NCBI GenBank assembly: GCA_022009775.1
Contig: CP091723.1
Span: 186,001-250,000, forward strand
Length of the DNA: 64,000 bases
Source: Christensenella sp.
GTDB taxonomy: Bacteria; Bacillota; Clostridia; Christensenellales; CAG-917
Reading direction: 5' to 3'
The notes under the pieces were generated by a model, which was not told the DNA's origin, ran no database searches, and saw only the letters and a program-made list of their open reading frames with translations. The position numbers and the translations under genes are program-made. Shown in pieces: positions 39,202 through 47,738 of the stretch; position 1 is the stretch's first letter, and every line of letters starts with the position of its first letter.

Positions 39202-39387
39202 CTCGTTGAATTCGGCGACCACAAATATGGTGCCGACGTCCTTTCCGAAAGGACGGATTTTGCGAGCAGTATATCTGACTTAATGTTCGAGCAAGGCAAA
39301 GAAGTCAGCGGCGGCGAAAAGTATGTGGTTATGCCGAGCGTTCTCAAAGCCCGAATAGGCTCGAAGAGAGAACGGAGCAAACCTTGA
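39202..39387 (+). other. Protein-like open stretch without a start, possible gene remnant
   Basis: 61 sense codons in plus-strand frame with no suitable start, just upstream of the AAA+ gene. The reading (EFGDHKYGADVLSERTDFAS, DLMFEQGKEVSGGEKYVVMP) looks like real protein in composition. It ends at TGA 39385-39387. It could be the tail of a deleted gene or chance. 39388-39483 holds nothing else. Confidence 0.25.
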
Positions 39388-39483
39388 CAACACCGTAGCG
39401 CGCGCCATTTTTTATATCAAAGATATAATGTCGCAAAAGTATAGTCGAACGGCGCATGAATTTTCATGCGCCTTGCAACGTTT

Positions 39484-40446
39484 TTATTCTTTGTCTTGGT
39501 TGGATCCTTCGTCCGCGGATTCGTTGTTTTCACTGCCAATCGAATCGTCTTTTTGCTCGCTGTCCGTGCCACTTGCCTGTTGTTGCAAGGACGCAAGATA
39601 TTCTTGCGCAAGACGACGCTTTTCTTCGTCCGAAAGGCTGTCCACCGTCACCACTTGTTGAGCTTGCACCTTGCGTTGATTTTCAAGCTTTGCAATGACA
39701 ATGGTGCGGATAAGCACAAATGCGTAGATCACAAACAAAAGTATGAGCGGAAGCACGACCACGCAGAAGAAACGCACTTTTTGGCTTGCGCCGAAGTGTT
39801 CGGTGTCCTGAATCCAGTTGGAGAAACCGCCCACGCCTTTGAGCATTTTGCCGCTTGTGAAAGTGCCGTCTTCATTCACACTGCCCCACGTTGCGACAAT
39901 TGCGCTTGGTTGTACATAGTCGCGGTCGATGTCGCCGATGATATTTTTATCTTGCTCGCTTTCTTCTTTGAGCAATTCTGCAGCAGCAGCTTGCCAAGAT
40001 CCTGTTTGATTGTCACCACGAGTTCTGAAACTTGTCACAGCACCTGCATCGTTTCTGTTGATAGCAACGATTCTGTGGGTGTTGAACACTTGATAACGTC
40101 CCGAAGTCGTTACAGCAATCGTCTTAAACGTCACGACTTGACCGACTTTGAGCGTTGCCACATCCTTTGAGTCGAATGCCTTGGCAATTATGACGTCGTC
40201 GGACGAGAACGTGGGAGCCATAGAGTCGGTGGCGACGTTGAGATAAATCTTGTCACCGAATCTTGTGAGATGATCGTCATTGGTTGCGCCGGCGATTGTG
40301 AAAATCGCGACCACCAAAGCGAACACTATGACAACGATGCAAACGCCCGTCGCAACCCAGTTGAGAATGGATCTGACCTTCTGTTGCTTTGGAGAGAGTT
40401 CTTTTTTCTCTTTCGCTTTTTGAGCGAACTTTTCTTTGAGATTCAT
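39484..40446 (-). CDS. sipW: SipW-like ER-type signal peptidase I, copy 2
   Basis: 320 residues, intact. N-terminal helix (SILNWVATGVCIVVIVFALV), nucleophile Ser in NVATDSMAPTFSSDDVII, His in VFNTHRIVAINR, Asp in TRGDNQTGSW, then an insertion of about 60 residues and a second helix (VVLPLILLFVIYAFVLIRTI). The Gln/Glu/Ser-rich tail shares LSDEEKRRL with copy 1. Divergent from the TasA-like gene at 41221, whose signal peptide is of the SipW-dependent type, so that protein is its likely substrate. Start ATG 40446. Confidence 0.87.
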   Translation of the reverse strand: MNLKEKFAQKAKEKKELSPKQQKVRSILNWVATGVCIVVIVFALVVAIFTIAGATNDDHLTRFGDKIYLNVATDSMAPTFSSDDVIIAKAFDSKDVATLKVGQVVTFKTIAVTTSGRYQVFNTHRIVAINRNDAGAVTSFRTRGDNQTGSWQAAAAELLKEESEQDKNIIGDIDRDYVQPSAIVATWGSVNEDGTFTSGKMLKGVGGFSNWIQDTEHFGASQKVRFFCVVVLPLILLFVIYAFVLIRTIVIAKLENQRKVQAQQVVTVDSLSDEEKRRLAQEYLASLQQQASGTDSEQKDDSIGSENNESADEGSNQDKE

Positions 40447-40802
40447 GATAAACCTGCCTGATTGATGCTTCTCCGCTTCCGCCCGAGACTTATTGCCACA
40501 CACCGCGCCAAAAGCGCAGCCGAGAGATCAGCGAATGACTATTGACGTCGTGCGAGCCATGCTTGTTGCCCTTAAACGGATAATATCCGCTTCACTCGCC
40601 CGATTTTGCTGAAACGCATAGTTATACAACTATACATATTGTATTGTAACTTATCGCGCGCACGATGTCAACAGCAAAAATCGCAAAACCGCCCAAAATC
40701 ATCCGAAAATCTTCCCCAACCGCCCGATCTCGCCCATATTGCGCGCTTTTTCTCTTTTAAGTGGTTTACGCAGAGTTGCGATCATAAGTCGCAACTCTGC
40801 GT

Positions 40803-41309
40803 AAAGCCGTCCTTTTGCCACAAACGGAAAGCCTATTCGGGGCGTACTTATAAACGGAATGTGTGACTTCGAAGACGGATTTGGAGCCGCAAGGCGGCGA
40901 CCGTATCGAACGCCGAGCTTGACGATAAGTACGAGCGACTGCGCCATGTTGTTGCGTAGCCGGCGCACAAAGCGTGGTGGCATAATGAGAGAATGGCACT
41001 TATTTATGCGAGTGCTGAGTGTTGTCCCCCGCCACGCGGTCACCGTGGGTTCCCTTGCAAGGGGGAACGGTGATAGGGAAAACACCTGAGGAAAGGGGAA
41101 AGTTGCATTAAAGTTTGCACACCCAAACCACACTCTCACTTGCAGAACAGAACAAAACAAAAAAATAAATTTAGGGATAAGGTTTTTGAAAGGGGCTTTA
41201 TCTCGATAAGGAGAAAAACGATGAAAAAGAAAGGTTTGATTATATCAACAGTCGTCATGGTTGTTGTGCTGATCGCATCTCTCACCACCGCTACTTACGC
41301 TTGGTTTAC
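40803..41309 (+). repeat. Left arm of the 505-bp inverted repeat, including F2 copy b and a gene start
   Basis: This stretch is repeated almost exactly, inverted, at 44965-45468. It holds an F2 element (about 40830-41115), a leader, the RBS (AAGGAG) and the first 29 codons of the surface-protein gene at 41221. The only differences I see are a 3-base indel (CTTGCAGAAC versus CTTGAAC) and homopolymer length changes. Homology stops in mid-codon after TGGTTTAC. The rest of the 40447-40802 gap is AT-rich, with no gene. Confidence 0.85.
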
Positions 41310-42243
41310 GACTTCTGCATCTACAAGCATTCAAGGCTTTGACGTAAGTGTTGCAGCCGGTAACGTTATGAATATCGGTTTGAACAAAAATGGGCATACA
41401 ACTTACAGTGCTTCTGCAACACCAGATAATTTTGTTTCAGGAGCATGTGAATATGTCGCTGATCCTACAAACGGTCAATTTGCTGCCGGTTATTGGACTG
41501 GAGAAGTTGAATCCCTTGGTTCTACAATAACACATAATATAAAGTGGAGCACGCAAAATAAAGCCGTTGGATTTTCTTCAGATGCTACAGTAGGAACCGA
41601 TGCAAAAAATGCAACTTTTGCAAATACTAAATTAATCACACAAACTGGCTGGACACATGCAGTTAAAGCAAATGGTGACTCAACCAAATTTACGGGAAAT
41701 GCAGAATATGCAAGCGCAAATATTGGAGCCGGTGATACAAATGGTGACTATGTTTATATGTTCCTTGGTGCACAACCGACAAAAGCGATTCAAACTGGAA
41801 CTAATAAACTCTATGTGGTCATCCAACCCCAAGGCAATGGTACGACTAATGGTATGGCAGCAGCAATTCACGTTGCGTATAAGCTCAACGCCGCAACTAC
41901 TTGGAATGATGTTGATTTCTCTACAGTTGCAAAAGAAGGTAACAAAAAGTATTCAGATCCTAAAGCTGGCAATACTGCAGTGATATACGGTGATTATCAT
42001 GATGCCGCTGGAATGCAAAATGGTACTTATTCTGCAGAAACAAAACAGACTACTTTTACAGGTGCAGTCGTAGTTGAAATTTCTCTCAATGACTGGGACG
42101 GAACTGGCAAAGCTCCGCTTGATCAAATCCAACTTGTTATTTATCTTGCTGGTGCTGATACCGATTGTGTTGATGCAGCAAAAAATGGTACCGTAAAGAT
42201 TGGTTTGTTCTTTGGCGCACAAGAAGTCCAAATTGGTGGCTAA
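41221..42243 (+). CDS. SipW-dependent TasA-like surface protein 1
   Basis: 340 residues. The signal peptide KKGLIISTVVMVVVLIASLT followed by TATYAWFTTS is the SipW-dependent type seen in TasA/camelysin proteins. The mature part is beta-rich, has no membrane helix and ends IYLAGADTDCVDAAKNGTVK then IGLFFGAQ. That end motif recurs in the proteins at 43845 and 45979. Its first 29 codons are identical to those of protein 2; the bodies differ. Codon use after the leader is AT-rich compared with its neighbours. Probably a secreted fibre or matrix protein; the function is inferred from the signal type. Confidence 0.75.
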   Translation: MKKKGLIISTVVMVVVLIASLTTATYAWFTTSASTSIQGFDVSVAAGNVMNIGLNKNGHTTYSASATPDNFVSGACEYVADPTNGQFAAGYWTGEVESLGSTITHNIKWSTQNKAVGFSSDATVGTDAKNATFANTKLITQTGWTHAVKANGDSTKFTGNAEYASANIGAGDTNGDYVYMFLGAQPTKAIQTGTNKLYVVIQPQGNGTTNGMAAAIHVAYKLNAATTWNDVDFSTVAKEGNKKYSDPKAGNTAVIYGDYHDAAGMQNGTYSAETKQTTFTGAVVVEISLNDWDGTGKAPLDQIQLVIYLAGADTDCVDAAKNGTVKIGLFFGAQEVQIGG

Positions 42244-42269
42244 TAAAATATCAAACATAACACAATAGT

Positions 42270-42303
42270 AAAAAATCGCGGCTCACACGAGCCGCGATTT
42301 TTT
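42270..42303. terminator. Bidirectional terminator between protein 1 and the HEPN gene
   Basis: AAAAATCGCGGCT/AGCCGCGATTTTT stem with a CACACG loop, A-run before and T-run after. It can serve both the plus-strand surface protein gene and the converging HEPN gene. Confidence 0.88.
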
Positions 42304-42338
42304 ATTTATTTACAGATCTTTGCGTTACAGTTTGTTTT

Positions 42339-43085
42339 TTATGGCAATAATGGCTTTTGCGCTTGTTTGATGTCAAGATTTAATACAAGCGTGTCTGGGA
42401 GATCCCATTCTGTTTCATTTGGTTCATTCCTGTCAATTTTGCATGCGTTGATTTCGGTTTTGCATTTTTCACCGACTTCGGTAGGCAAAAAAGAAATTAG
42501 ATTTATTATATGTGCGGACAAAGATGTTTGTACGGTTTCAATGCCGTCAATATAGCACTCCCAAAGCCCACGATAAAGCAACAAGAACTTGTTGTGCATA
42601 ACTGCATTTCTTAAACGTATTAGTGCATCTACATTTTCTTCAAAATGATTATGCGGAAATGCAAACTGTTTTTTGACTTTTGACGGGCACATCTTGCATT
42701 GTTCAAGTAATGCTGCAAAATCTAGATGTTCCAACGCCCTGTCCATATCGTTTTTATTGCGTTTTAACTTCTCTTGCATTTCGATAGTCCAAAACTTCTG
42801 TTTCGTATTCTTAAAGTATGCGTCACAAATTTTTGCCCGATAGAATTCTTCAAGATATGATATATATTTGAAAAGTACAAGGCGAATACGTTTGTCGTAT
42901 CTATATGCAGTTGCAATTTGAGTGTATTTTACATACTCTTTCTCAGTTTTCTCACGCCATAAGGATAGTTTTTGCTTTATTAAGATGTGTTTTTGCACAC
43001 CTTTTGAATATAGGGCTCGTTCTGCTCGTTCTTTGTCTTCGTCCTTGATTTGTAGATAGGTGTAAAAATACTCTTTTGGATTCAT
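42339..43085 (-). CDS. HEPN/Abi-like protein, putative toxin
   Basis: 248 residues, mostly helical, resembling Abi_2/HEPN proteins: RIRLVLFKYISYLEEFYRAK near residue 65 and the HEPN RNase motif R-x4-H in ALIRLRNAVMHNKFLLL. HEPN partners of nucleotidyltransferases are often RNA-cleaving toxins of toxin-antitoxin or abortive-infection modules. It starts 3 bp after the nucleotidyltransferase stop, with its RBS (AGGTGG) inside that gene. AT-rich codon use suggests recent acquisition. Whether it is an active RNase is unproven. Confidence 0.72.
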   Translation of the reverse strand: MNPKEYFYTYLQIKDEDKERAERALYSKGVQKHILIKQKLSLWREKTEKEYVKYTQIATAYRYDKRIRLVLFKYISYLEEFYRAKICDAYFKNTKQKFWTIEMQEKLKRNKNDMDRALEHLDFAALLEQCKMCPSKVKKQFAFPHNHFEENVDALIRLRNAVMHNKFLLLYRGLWECYIDGIETVQTSLSAHIINLISFLPTEVGEKCKTEINACKIDRNEPNETEWDLPDTLVLNLDIKQAQKPLLP

Positions 43086-43088
43086 TTT

Positions 43089-43706
43089 TCACCACCTATA
43101 TTCATTGAGAGTCTCCAAAAAAATCGAAAACGATTTCAGGTTGTCTTGTCTGCTTAAATGCATATTTTTCAATGCCAAATAGCGTTTCTTGAAGTCGGGA
43201 TACAAATTGTTTCTTTTTATTGCCAAATATTTTTCCGCATAGTCTTTTGAATATGGCATACGATTCCAAATATAGTATTGTTCGTTTTTTACAAGTTTGT
43301 ATGCATACCCATCATCACCGTCAACCAGAATGGCAACATCGAATTTGAATCTTACATTGCAACTTTTATCAAAAACAATTACTGTCACAACAGATGTTGA
43401 ATCTTCAACATGATTGTATGTTTTTAAGTTTTCTGTCAAAACTTTTTTGAAAGCATTACGAAATAATTGTTTTATTTTTTTTGGATCGTCAATCAAATCT
43501 TGTTTATCGCGTTTTATAAAAAGATTGTAGTCAAGATCAAAAGGCTTATCGCCATTTTGAGTAACCAATCTTTTATCCCCACTACCAATCAAACGTATAT
43601 CAAAAGTGAAGTAATCTCGCAACAAGTCTTGGACTCCATTGAGAATTTTCATGCACCAATTGTGTTGATTTGTAACGATTTGTTGTTTTACATAACTATA
43701 TGCCAT
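43089..43706 (-). CDS. MNT-like nucleotidyltransferase, putative antitoxin
   Basis: 205 residues of the polymerase-beta nucleotidyltransferase fold. RLIGSGDKRLV (GS motif), DKPFDLDYNLFI (D-x-D metal ligands) and VRFKFDVAILVDGDD (third Asp) are all present, so it is probably active. In known HEPN-MNT pairs the MNT enzyme neutralises the HEPN toxin, for example by adenylylation. It is the first gene of a two-gene unit inside the inverted-repeat cassette. A CD-NTase-like signalling role is a less likely alternative. Confidence 0.72.
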   Translation of the reverse strand: MAYSYVKQQIVTNQHNWCMKILNGVQDLLRDYFTFDIRLIGSGDKRLVTQNGDKPFDLDYNLFIKRDKQDLIDDPKKIKQLFRNAFKKVLTENLKTYNHVEDSTSVVTVIVFDKSCNVRFKFDVAILVDGDDGYAYKLVKNEQYYIWNRMPYSKDYAEKYLAIKRNNLYPDFKKRYLALKNMHLSRQDNLKSFSIFLETLNEYRW

Positions 43707-43785
43707 AAAAATTTCCCCCTAAATGAAGTTGATAAGAGAATTATAGCACAATTTGGCGGATTGTCAAATTTTGCCCGAAAGCTTA

Positions 43786-43818
43786 AAAAATACGGCTCAT
43801 CCGAGCCGTATTTTTTTG
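43786..43818 (-). terminator. Terminator after surface-protein gene 2
   Basis: AAAAAATACGGCTC, short loop, GAGCCGTATTTTTTT: stem with flanking A- and T-runs, 27 bp after the stop of the gene at 43845. It matches the design of the terminator at 42270-42303. Confidence 0.85.
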
Positions 43819-43844
43819 AAGAACTGCTATATTGTGATTGATTA

Positions 43845-45053
43845 TTATGCGAATGTTATTGGTGCGCCGTCAGTGAAATCCCAAGTAATATTAGTAGTAT
43901 CTTTCGGAGCGTATGCAAAGTTGATTTTAACAGTCATTGCAGTACCAGTTGTGACGTTTTTACATTCAGCATCAGTGCCTTCAACCCAAATATACATAGA
44001 CACATAGTAAACATTGTTTGCAACAACATTGCCGTCGCTCAAGACGCAAGTATATTTACCATTTTCATTTGCCTTGCCGTCTTTTGCTTCCGTATACCCA
44101 TTGCCGTCTTCTTTAGACATTGTGTTGCTAGCAGTGAGTTTATATTTGCTGAAGGGGGCAATTTCAGTCTCTTTAAATGTAGGAGCTGTCTCACCGTTGC
44201 GTTGTGCTGTTCTTACTTTTATTCTTGTCGCCGCAGCCATACCGGGATTGGTAGCACTTGCTTCTTTTGTACCAGAAAGGTTTGTTAAACCACTAGGAAC
44301 AACCTCAATACTGAAACCAAGTGCGCCAACATCCATAAGGTTGGTTACTGCCATTGTCAAATGGTAATATGTTCCGGTTTGGTTTGCCGATACAAGTTTG
44401 TATCCCAAAGGCTCGGTTTTGCTATCATATCCAATAGGTTGATAATATGCACCAGTAGAATTGGTATCCTCCGTTTTGACAACCAAATAGTTTGCAAAAC
44501 CAGCACTCGTAGGAGCTTCAACTGAGGTGATTGAAACGTATCCGTCCAAATCTCCAGCAACCGCTTTGCCTGTTGCTTCCTTGTAAACATTAGTTGCAGT
44601 ATCAAGTTTATAGAAACCATCAACACTAGCACCTTCAGTTACAGTTTTAGGAGAAGCTGTAAAATAATCTTCATTCGCGTTAAAGGTTCCAGTTGCTTTG
44701 GTATAGCCCACGAAAGTTTTAACTGCAGTACCATTTGCAAAATAAGTTGCTGCGTGTTCAAGTTTTCCAACTGTAATTTCTCCAAAGCCAAGATAAGTAC
44801 CCCAAGTATCAGAGTCACCGCTCCAAGCATTGTTTTCGTATCTCAATGCACCAGAATAAAGACCATTTGAAATTGAACCTTCTTTTCCGGTCATTGCAAT
44901 TTGAAGACCTTGAGCCGCTTCAGTTGTGATTGTCAAATCGTCAACTGTTGCCTGAGCTTGCGAAGTAAACCAAGCGTAAGTAGCGGTGGTGAGAGATGCG
45001 ATCAGCACAACAACCATGACGACTGTTGATATAATCAAACCTTTCTTTTTCAT
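43845..45053 (-). CDS. SipW-dependent TasA-like surface protein 2
   Basis: 402 residues. Same signal peptide as protein 1 (…TATYAWFT), then a different, longer body rich in Thr/Ala/Gly and beta-type sequence, ending IWVEGTDAECKNVTTGTAM and VKINFAYAPKDT. The end motif W-x-EGxDxxC resembles proteins 1 and 3. No cell-wall sorting signal. It faces protein 1 across the HEPN-MNT pair. It lies in the AT-rich cassette, except for its leader, which belongs to the right repeat arm. Confidence 0.75.
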   Translation of the reverse strand: MKKKGLIISTVVMVVVLIASLTTATYAWFTSQAQATVDDLTITTEAAQGLQIAMTGKEGSISNGLYSGALRYENNAWSGDSDTWGTYLGFGEITVGKLEHAATYFANGTAVKTFVGYTKATGTFNANEDYFTASPKTVTEGASVDGFYKLDTATNVYKEATGKAVAGDLDGYVSITSVEAPTSAGFANYLVVKTEDTNSTGAYYQPIGYDSKTEPLGYKLVSANQTGTYYHLTMAVTNLMDVGALGFSIEVVPSGLTNLSGTKEASATNPGMAAATRIKVRTAQRNGETAPTFKETEIAPFSKYKLTASNTMSKEDGNGYTEAKDGKANENGKYTCVLSDGNVVANNVYYVSMYIWVEGTDAECKNVTTGTAMTVKINFAYAPKDTTNITWDFTDGAPITFA

Positions 45054-45468
45054 CGTTTTTCTCCTTATCGAGATAAAGCCCCTTTCAAAAACCTTATCCC
45101 TAAATTTATTTTTTTTGTTTTGTTCTGTTCAAGTGAGAGTGTGGTTTGGGTGTGCAAACTTTAATGCAACTTTCCCCTTTCCTCAGGTGTTTTCCCTATC
45201 ACCGTTCCCCCTTGCAAGGGAACCCACGGTGACCGCGTGGCGGGGGACAACACTCAGCACTCGCATAAATAAGTGCCATTCTCTCATTATGCCACCACGC
45301 TTTGTGCGCCGGCTACGCAACAACATGGCGCAGTCGCTCGTACTTATCGTCAAGCTCGGCGTTCGATACGGTCGCCGCCTTGCGGCTCCAAATCCGTCTT
45401 CGAAGTCACACATTCCGTTTATAAGTACGCCCCGAATAGGCTTTCCGTTTGTGGCAAAGGACGGCTTT
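44965..45468 (-). repeat. Right arm of the 505-bp inverted repeat, including F2 copy c
   Basis: Inverted counterpart of 40803-41309: first 29 codons of surface-protein gene 2, RBS, leader and an F2 element (about 45160-45440). The near-identity over about 500 bp across non-coding and coding parts points to recent duplication or ongoing recombination. The rest of the gap, 45469-45978, is AT-rich with two TTTGTATGATT copies near 45735 and 45755; no gene is seen. Confidence 0.85.
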
Positions 45469-45978
45469 GCGACAAGTTTGTCGCAAAGATTGGATAGCTC
45501 CGATCGCTGTGTGGCAAAGGTTGGCTAGCTCCGCAAGCTGTTTGTGCCACTGCACTGCTCCACTCTCAATGTTCGTTGACTGCTCGTGTGCGCACGCATT
45601 GCGTGCGTGGGCGTGCGATATAGTCATTTATACGAAGATTATAAGTCTTTTATGCATTTCTGTCAACATACAAAATGAAAAGTTTCTAACATTTTGTAGT
45701 TTTTTGTCTAAAACACCCCGTTTTCAAAGCGATTTGTATGATTATGGAGCATTTTGTATGATTTTTCTTCGTAATTTTTATGCAATTTTACGCATTGTCT
45801 TGCATATTTTTTGATTGTTTGCAAAGATTTATACACGTTATACGACAAATATACTTATTTTATAGATTTATCGCATACACGCTCGCACACGTGCGCTCCT
45901 GCGCAAAGATTTTTTAATCTTTTGACAACAAATTTTAATATTTGTTGTCAATTTGCGCGGTTTCGGCATTATAGCGGA

Positions 45979-47121
45979 TCAATACGCCGTGAAGTTCAAG
46001 CCGATTTTGCAATATCCGCCAAGGCGCGCGTCGATGCAGTCAAAGTCGCTGCCTTCAAGCCATATACACACATAGCAATACATGATGTCACCTTTGTCCA
46101 TCGTGGTGCTGCGCTTGAACACATAGTCCTTGTCATAGTACGGCGTGGTGGCAAAGTAGCCCCCTTCTATCGCTTGCGCATAGCTGTCGCTGTCTGCGTA
46201 CATGTCGTTCTCGTATTTGAGAAGGTCAAAGCTCGCATTGTCCGAGCCGAGCGGATATGCAACGTATTCCACAAAGCCGTCTTCCTTGGTGCGACGTTGA
46301 CCAACCTTGTCATCGCCTTCTTTGAGCTCGACTCCGTTGTATACGTCACCCACCTTCCAATAGTTCACGTTTGTGCCGTAGAGACGTTGATTGTTGCTCA
46401 ATGCGGCATACACTTTGACGTCAGTCTTGCGTGTTTCGTCAAGAGTCTCGTTCTTGAAGCTCTCGCCCCACATCACACGCACGGCGTTTTGCAGGTCGAA
46501 TTTGTCGTAGGCAAGCGTCATCTCATAGTCGATATTCGTATTGTCAGAACCCGTGTTCTTCAGCATAAACGTGAACCTGATAAACTTCTCGCCGTTCATC
46601 TCGCCAAGCTCCACCTTGTCCGCCGACAACATCTGCTTCACTTCCGAAATCGTGTGCAACGGCTCTCTGCCGTACACCTTGTTGTAGGACACGTCCCACA
46701 TATGCTCCGGACCGTTGGCGTTGAGATACGGCGTCCAATACTCGTTGTCAATGGACAGAGATATCGACTTTTCGCGATTGTTGCTGCTTGCCGTGATACG
46801 CACGTTGTTCTCTTGGATGAAAAGCAACATCACGTACACAACGCTCGTAACGATAAGCGAAAACACGAGCAAGATCAACATCACGCGCTTGAGCTTGCGA
46901 CGGCTTTCTTCTCGCTTCACCTTTTTGGACGCAACTATAGAGTCTTCCCACTCCTTTTTCAGTTGGGATTGCGACTTCTTGGCGTCGCGGGCGGATTTGC
47001 CCGATTTGGCAGACTTTTTCGACTTTTTGTCTTCAACGGGCTGCTCTGCGGCTTGCTCGCCGACTTGCTCGTCGTTGACCGCTTGCTCGGTCTGCAAATT
47101 TTTCTCTTCGTTTTCGCTCAT
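45979..47121 (-). CDS. Membrane-anchored relative of the TasA-like proteins (protein 3)
   Basis: 380 residues. A Lys/Glu-rich cytoplasmic part of about 78 residues, one membrane helix (MLILLVFSLIVTSVVYVMLL, residues about 81-100) and an outside beta-rich domain ending CYVCIWLEGSDFDCIDARLG then YCKIGLNFTAY. The end matches proteins 1 and 2. It lacks the SipW-type YAWFT site, so it probably stays anchored and might act as a base or assembly partner. This role is inference. A structured F2 element lies 70 bp upstream of its start. Confidence 0.68.
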   Translation of the reverse strand: MSENEEKNLQTEQAVNDEQVGEQAAEQPVEDKKSKKSAKSGKSARDAKKSQSQLKKEWEDSIVASKKVKREESRRKLKRVMLILLVFSLIVTSVVYVMLLFIQENNVRITASSNNREKSISLSIDNEYWTPYLNANGPEHMWDVSYNKVYGREPLHTISEVKQMLSADKVELGEMNGEKFIRFTFMLKNTGSDNTNIDYEMTLAYDKFDLQNAVRVMWGESFKNETLDETRKTDVKVYAALSNNQRLYGTNVNYWKVGDVYNGVELKEGDDKVGQRRTKEDGFVEYVAYPLGSDNASFDLLKYENDMYADSDSYAQAIEGGYFATTPYYDKDYVFKRSTTMDKGDIMYCYVCIWLEGSDFDCIDARLGGYCKIGLNFTAY

Positions 47122-47190
47122 TTGTTTCGTCTATGCTTATATTTGTTTGTTGGTTGTTGCGCCGATCATTGCAATCGGGTGCGGGTTTGA

Positions 47191-47530
47191 AACTTTAATG
47201 CAACTTTCCCCTTTCCTCAGGTGTTTTCCCTATTGCCGTTCCCCCTTGCAAGGGAACCCACGGCAACCGCGTAGCGGGGGACAACACTCAGCACTCGCAT
47301 AGATAAGTGTCGTGCACTCATTATGCCACCACGCTTTGTGCGCCGGCTACGCAACAACATGGCGCAGTCGCTCGTACTTATCGTCAAGCTCGGCGTTCGA
47401 TTTGCTCGCCGCCGTTGCAGCTCGTGTTCCGTCTTCGAAATCGCACAGCCCGTTTATAAGTACGCTCCGAACGGGCTTTCGGATAAGGCTCCGCCTTCCG
47501 CAATTATTAATTATTCATTATTAATTATCA
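47191..47530 (-). repeat. F2 repeat, copy d, with AT-rich inverted flank
   Basis: F2 copy upstream of surface-protein gene 3, in the same relative orientation as copies b and c. Its apical stem reads TTGCCG/CGGCAA where b and c read TCACCG/CGGTGA: two compensatory pair changes. The flank 47484-47530 matches 36996-37075 inverted. The whole is bounded by the same 28 bp (GCGCCGATCATTGCAATCGG and on) at about 47159 and 47553. Confidence 0.7.
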
Positions 47531-47565
47531 ACTGCGTGTTGTCGTTGCCTATGCGCCGATCATTG

Positions 47566-47738
47566 CAATCGGGTGCGGGTGTCCCCGCCCAATCGATCAC
47601 ACCAAGCCGACAATCTTGAGGAAATGTGGTTTGAGTTCTTATCCCTGCTCGAACTGATAGCAAAGATTTTCGGCGCGGTTAGCAGAACAAAATCTAGCTT
47701 GGCTCTCGACAATACGCACACTTGCGTGTTGTCGTTGC
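47566..47738. repeat. F1 repeat, copy D, at the 3' end of the EAL-like gene
   Basis: Contains the F1 stem AAGCCGACAATCTT/AAAGATTTTCGGC and an arm AACAAAATC that pairs with the 3' end of the EAL-like gene (GATTTTGTG). About 30 bp around that stop codon (GCGTGTTGTCGTTGCCTA and on) also occur at 47533-47560, so the element sits between direct copies of the gene end. Confidence 0.6.

Noticed and set aside
45811..47190. Long plus-strand open frame of 459 codons
   Set aside because: It is antisense to the membrane-anchored surface protein (45979-47121), has poor composition (runs of Val/His/Arg/Phe) and no RBS. It results from the GC-rich third positions of the real gene.
47323..47619. Recurring short frames reading PPRFVRRLRNNMAQSLVL and relatives inside F2 elements
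   Set aside because: Differences among F2 copies preserve base pairing rather than the peptide, and frames are open on both strands. I treat them as non-coding.
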